DNA from: Sedimentitalea sp039941015
GTDB lineage: Bacteria; Pseudomonadota; Alphaproteobacteria; Rhodobacterales; Rhodobacteraceae
DNA: 64,000 nucleotides
Direction: 5' to 3' (one strand)
NCBI RefSeq assembly: GCF_039941015.1
Contig: NZ_JBDVFI010000041.1
The notes under the pieces were generated by a model. The model ran no database searches, was not told the origin of the DNA, and saw only the letters and a program-made list of their open reading frames with translations. Shown one piece after another: positions 62,195 to 64,000 of this stretch; within the stretch, counting starts at the first letter, position 1; each line of letters opens with the position of its first letter. The position numbers and the translations under genes are program-made.

Positions 62195-62647
62195 ATGATA
62201 CGACGCTTTGGCGCGCCGCCGGAGAAGGGCCAAACCTATGTGCGCCGGGTCGGAGCCTATGCGCTTCTGCCCAAGGGCAAGCATCTGCTTTTGACCTGTC
62301 AATCCGATCCGGACCCCGATCTGCAGCTTCCTGGAGGCGGAGTGGACCCGGGTGAATCTCCGGTCAGAGCGCTGCATCGAGAAGTATACGAGGAAACCGG
62401 CTGGCATATCGCGGAACCACGCCGTATCGGGGCCTTTCGCCGTTTCGTCTATATGCCCGAGTATGATCTCTGGGCAGAAAAGATCTGTCTGATCTACGTC
62501 GCCCGGCCAACGCTGCGGATCGGCCCCCCGACCGAACCTTTGCATCAGGAGATCTGGGCGTCGGCCTCTATGGCGGCAAAAGTGTTGGGAAACGCGGGCG
62601 ACAGACATTTTGCGTCGATGCTTGTCACGTCAATCATCAGGCCCTGA
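62195..62647 (+). CDS. NUDIX hydrolase
   Basis: This 150-residue NUDIX protein has LPGGGVDPGESPVRALHREV and YEETGW, giving the full Gx5Ex7REVxEETG box. Start ATG 62195 (MIRRFGAPP) has AAGGG upstream; TTG 62141 is less likely. The YVRRVGAYALLPKG start resembles ADP-ribose or dinucleotide-type NUDIX enzymes. The substrate is unknown. Its 3' end overlaps the convergent PP2C gene by 11 bases. Confidence 0.9.
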   Translation: MIRRFGAPPEKGQTYVRRVGAYALLPKGKHLLLTCQSDPDPDLQLPGGGVDPGESPVRALHREVYEETGWHIAEPRRIGAFRRFVYMPEYDLWAEKICLIYVARPTLRIGPPTEPLHQEIWASASMAAKVLGNAGDRHFASMLVTSIIRP

Positions 62648-63914
62648 ACTCGAATAAAGTGGCGGAGACATCATCCTCCATTCCAAATTCGGGCGACATT
62701 TTTTGGGTCAAGGCCCAGAAAAGATCATTCAGAAATTCCTTTCCCGCGCGCTTGTCCGGGCATCCTTTGATCAGATTCACCAATCCCTGCTCTTCCAGCA
62801 TCTCGCCATTGGTCAGCCTGCTTTCCGTAAAGCCGTCAGAGTAAAGCAGGACCCTGTCGCCCGGCCTCAATTGGATATCAAATTGCGTGCACTTGATTTC
62901 CGGCAGCAATCCAATGGGAACGCCACCCTCGCCCACGAATTCCGAAGCTCCGTCAGCGCGCAGTATCAACGGACACGGATGTCCTGATTGTACCATCTTC
63001 AGAACGCCGGATTGCAGGTCAGCTACGGCGTAGATCATGGTAAAATATTCCTCGATCCCGGAATCCGCGAGCAATCGTTCGTTCAGCATCTTGGCAACTG
63101 TTCCAGGATCCCGAAAGGCGTAGCTTCCATCAGCCTGCCGATCCATGCCCAAATTCTGATCCGGATAGTCACTGCTCAGCAAACCACCCAGTTTGGCGGT
63201 CATCATCGCGGATGTAATGCCATGACCGGAAACATCGATCGAATAAAATGCGACTTTTTGATCGTTTGGCGAGAACATCCCCACCAGATCGCCACCGATA
63301 TGGCCACAAGGTTTCAACAACAGGCTTACCCGCGAGCGGCCAAAGGTCCGCGAGAGTTCGGGGACGAGGGATTGCTGGATCTTCTTGGCCTGAATCAGAT
63401 CCTTGTCGATCGTGTCATAGGCTACGCGAAGCTGGGCGAGCGTGTCGGATATCATCTTGTTCTTATCCGACAATTCGCGCTGCATCTCGAGAATTCTCTC
63501 GCCTGCAGAGATGCGCGCGCGCAACTCGTCGGCATTAACCGGTTTGGTCAGAAAATCATCCGCCCCAGCGTCCAGACCCTGGGCGACCTCGTTCTTTTCG
63601 CTCTTGGAGGTGAGAAGGATAAAATAGGCATAATCAGCACCAGACAAGTCTCGAAAGACGCGGCAGAATTCCAGCCCGGACATCCCCGGCATCATCCAGT
63701 CGCTCAAGACCAGATCGGGGCGGAAATTGCGGCATAGTTCTATCGCCATATCACCGCTTTCCGCTTCGATGACATCAAAGCCCCACTTTTTGAGCGATGA
63801 GGCGATGATGCGGCGTTGCAGGCGGCTGTCATCCACCAGAAGAACCTGTCGAATCGACCTGAAATCAGATTGGCCTGCGATCTGAATCCGGCTTGCCGGA
63901 ATAGCAGTAGACAT
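62637..63914 (-). CDS. receiver-PP2C (RsbU/SpoIIE-type) phosphatase
   Basis: In this 425-residue protein the N-terminal receiver has DDSRLQRR, Asp in LVLSDWMMPGMSG and Lys in FLTKPVN. A coiled-coil linker (ERILEMQRELSDKNK) leads to a PP2C/SpoIIE phosphatase with metal Asp in GGDLVGMF, the conserved FYSIDVSGHGI and YSDGFTESR. Proteins of this layout dephosphorylate anti-anti-sigma factors in a partner-switching general stress response. No sigma or anti-sigma gene is in the window. Start is ATG 63912-63914. Confidence 0.93.
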   Translation of the reverse strand: MSTAIPASRIQIAGQSDFRSIRQVLLVDDSRLQRRIIASSLKKWGFDVIEAESGDMAIELCRNFRPDLVLSDWMMPGMSGLEFCRVFRDLSGADYAYFILLTSKSEKNEVAQGLDAGADDFLTKPVNADELRARISAGERILEMQRELSDKNKMISDTLAQLRVAYDTIDKDLIQAKKIQQSLVPELSRTFGRSRVSLLLKPCGHIGGDLVGMFSPNDQKVAFYSIDVSGHGITSAMMTAKLGGLLSSDYPDQNLGMDRQADGSYAFRDPGTVAKMLNERLLADSGIEEYFTMIYAVADLQSGVLKMVQSGHPCPLILRADGASEFVGEGGVPIGLLPEIKCTQFDIQLRPGDRVLLYSDGFTESRLTNGEMLEEQGLVNLIKGCPDKRAGKEFLNDLFWALTQKMSPEFGMEDDVSATLFEFRA

Positions 63915-64000
63915 GGTGAATCCGCGTTTTGTTACCTGTTTCGCCTCATCTTGAGCGCTACAGCTTAACCGCGAATGAAGGTTAAATTTGTTCGCAGTAT
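63915..64000. promoter_or_regulatory. upstream region of the receiver-PP2C gene (window edge)
   Basis: The last 86 bases precede the PP2C gene on the minus strand and presumably include its promoter. They are A+T-rich near 63970-63995. No other gene is visible before the edge. Confidence 0.3.

Overview
The window reads as a chromosomal segment of a marine-type alphaproteobacterium of the Rhodobacteraceae (Roseobacter group). The basis is the rpsT-dnaA-dnaN-recF-gyrB replication block, the mutM/ubiE/ubiB group, neighbouring dciA, mutY and dsbA-type genes, a TIGR02300 'FYDLN acid' protein, an Lrp-ald pair, an N-formylglutamate amidohydrolase, a GC-rich hairpin of a kind that looks familiar from Rhodobacterales intergenic DNA, and moderately high GC content. 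This placement is by gene content and protein style only; no database search was possible.

Layout. (1) Bases 1 to about 5,300 are accessory DNA: the 3' part of a cytochrome c gene, a complete IS3-family element (650-1880) abutting a fragment of an older IS3-type orfA, a tight four-gene cassette (DUF4258, a uracil-DNA-glycosylase-fold protein, an unknown protein, an XRE regulator), then wrecks of an IS5-type transposase and of a dihydrofolate-reductase-family gene. (2) 5.3-7.3 kb holds a divergent SDR oxidoreductase / AraC regulator pair. (3) 7.9-17 kb is the core block gyrB, recF, dnaN, dnaA, rpsT, an enoyl-CoA hydratase and mutM, all on the minus strand. (4) 17-26.5 kb carries ubiE-ubiB, a thiolase, an XRE-cupin regulator, a CaiB-type CoA transferase, a DsbA-like thioredoxin, dciA, mutY, an AlkB-type monooxygenase and a small receiver protein. 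(5) 26.8-36.4 kb has a Hint-domain protein, an N-formylglutamate amidohydrolase, tRNA-Val, rpmJ, a frameshifted dadA, a ferric-iron binding protein, a cyclase-FHA fusion, a CobW GTPase with a small upstream ORF, a DUF992 protein and a ferric-iron permease. (6) 36.5-45.5 kb is one long minus-strand operon: acyl-CoA synthetase, livG, livH, a small membrane protein, livM, livK, livF and a PaaK-like ligase. (7) 45.5-64 kb holds a chromene-isomerase-like protein with a two-component pair, a WGR protein, lrp/ald, a GntR regulator with a perfect operator-like palindrome, a YgjP-like protease, tRNA-Ala, an L,D-transpeptidase, a 23S rRNA/tRNA uracil methyltransferase, a heterodimeric ABC exporter, cca, two NUDIX enzymes, hslO and a receiver-PP2C phosphatase.

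How the genes work together. The core block supplies replication initiation and its accessory factors. The LIV-type ABC operon, flanked by two ligases, looks like uptake and CoA activation of an organic acid. FbpA (30.7 kb) and FbpB (34.7 kb) would form a ferric-iron importer, but they lie apart and on opposite strands. The most unusual parts are the cassette at 2.2-4.6 kb, the 31-codon ORF coupled to cobW, the receiver with Glu at the phospho-acceptor site, and several palindromes in leaders.
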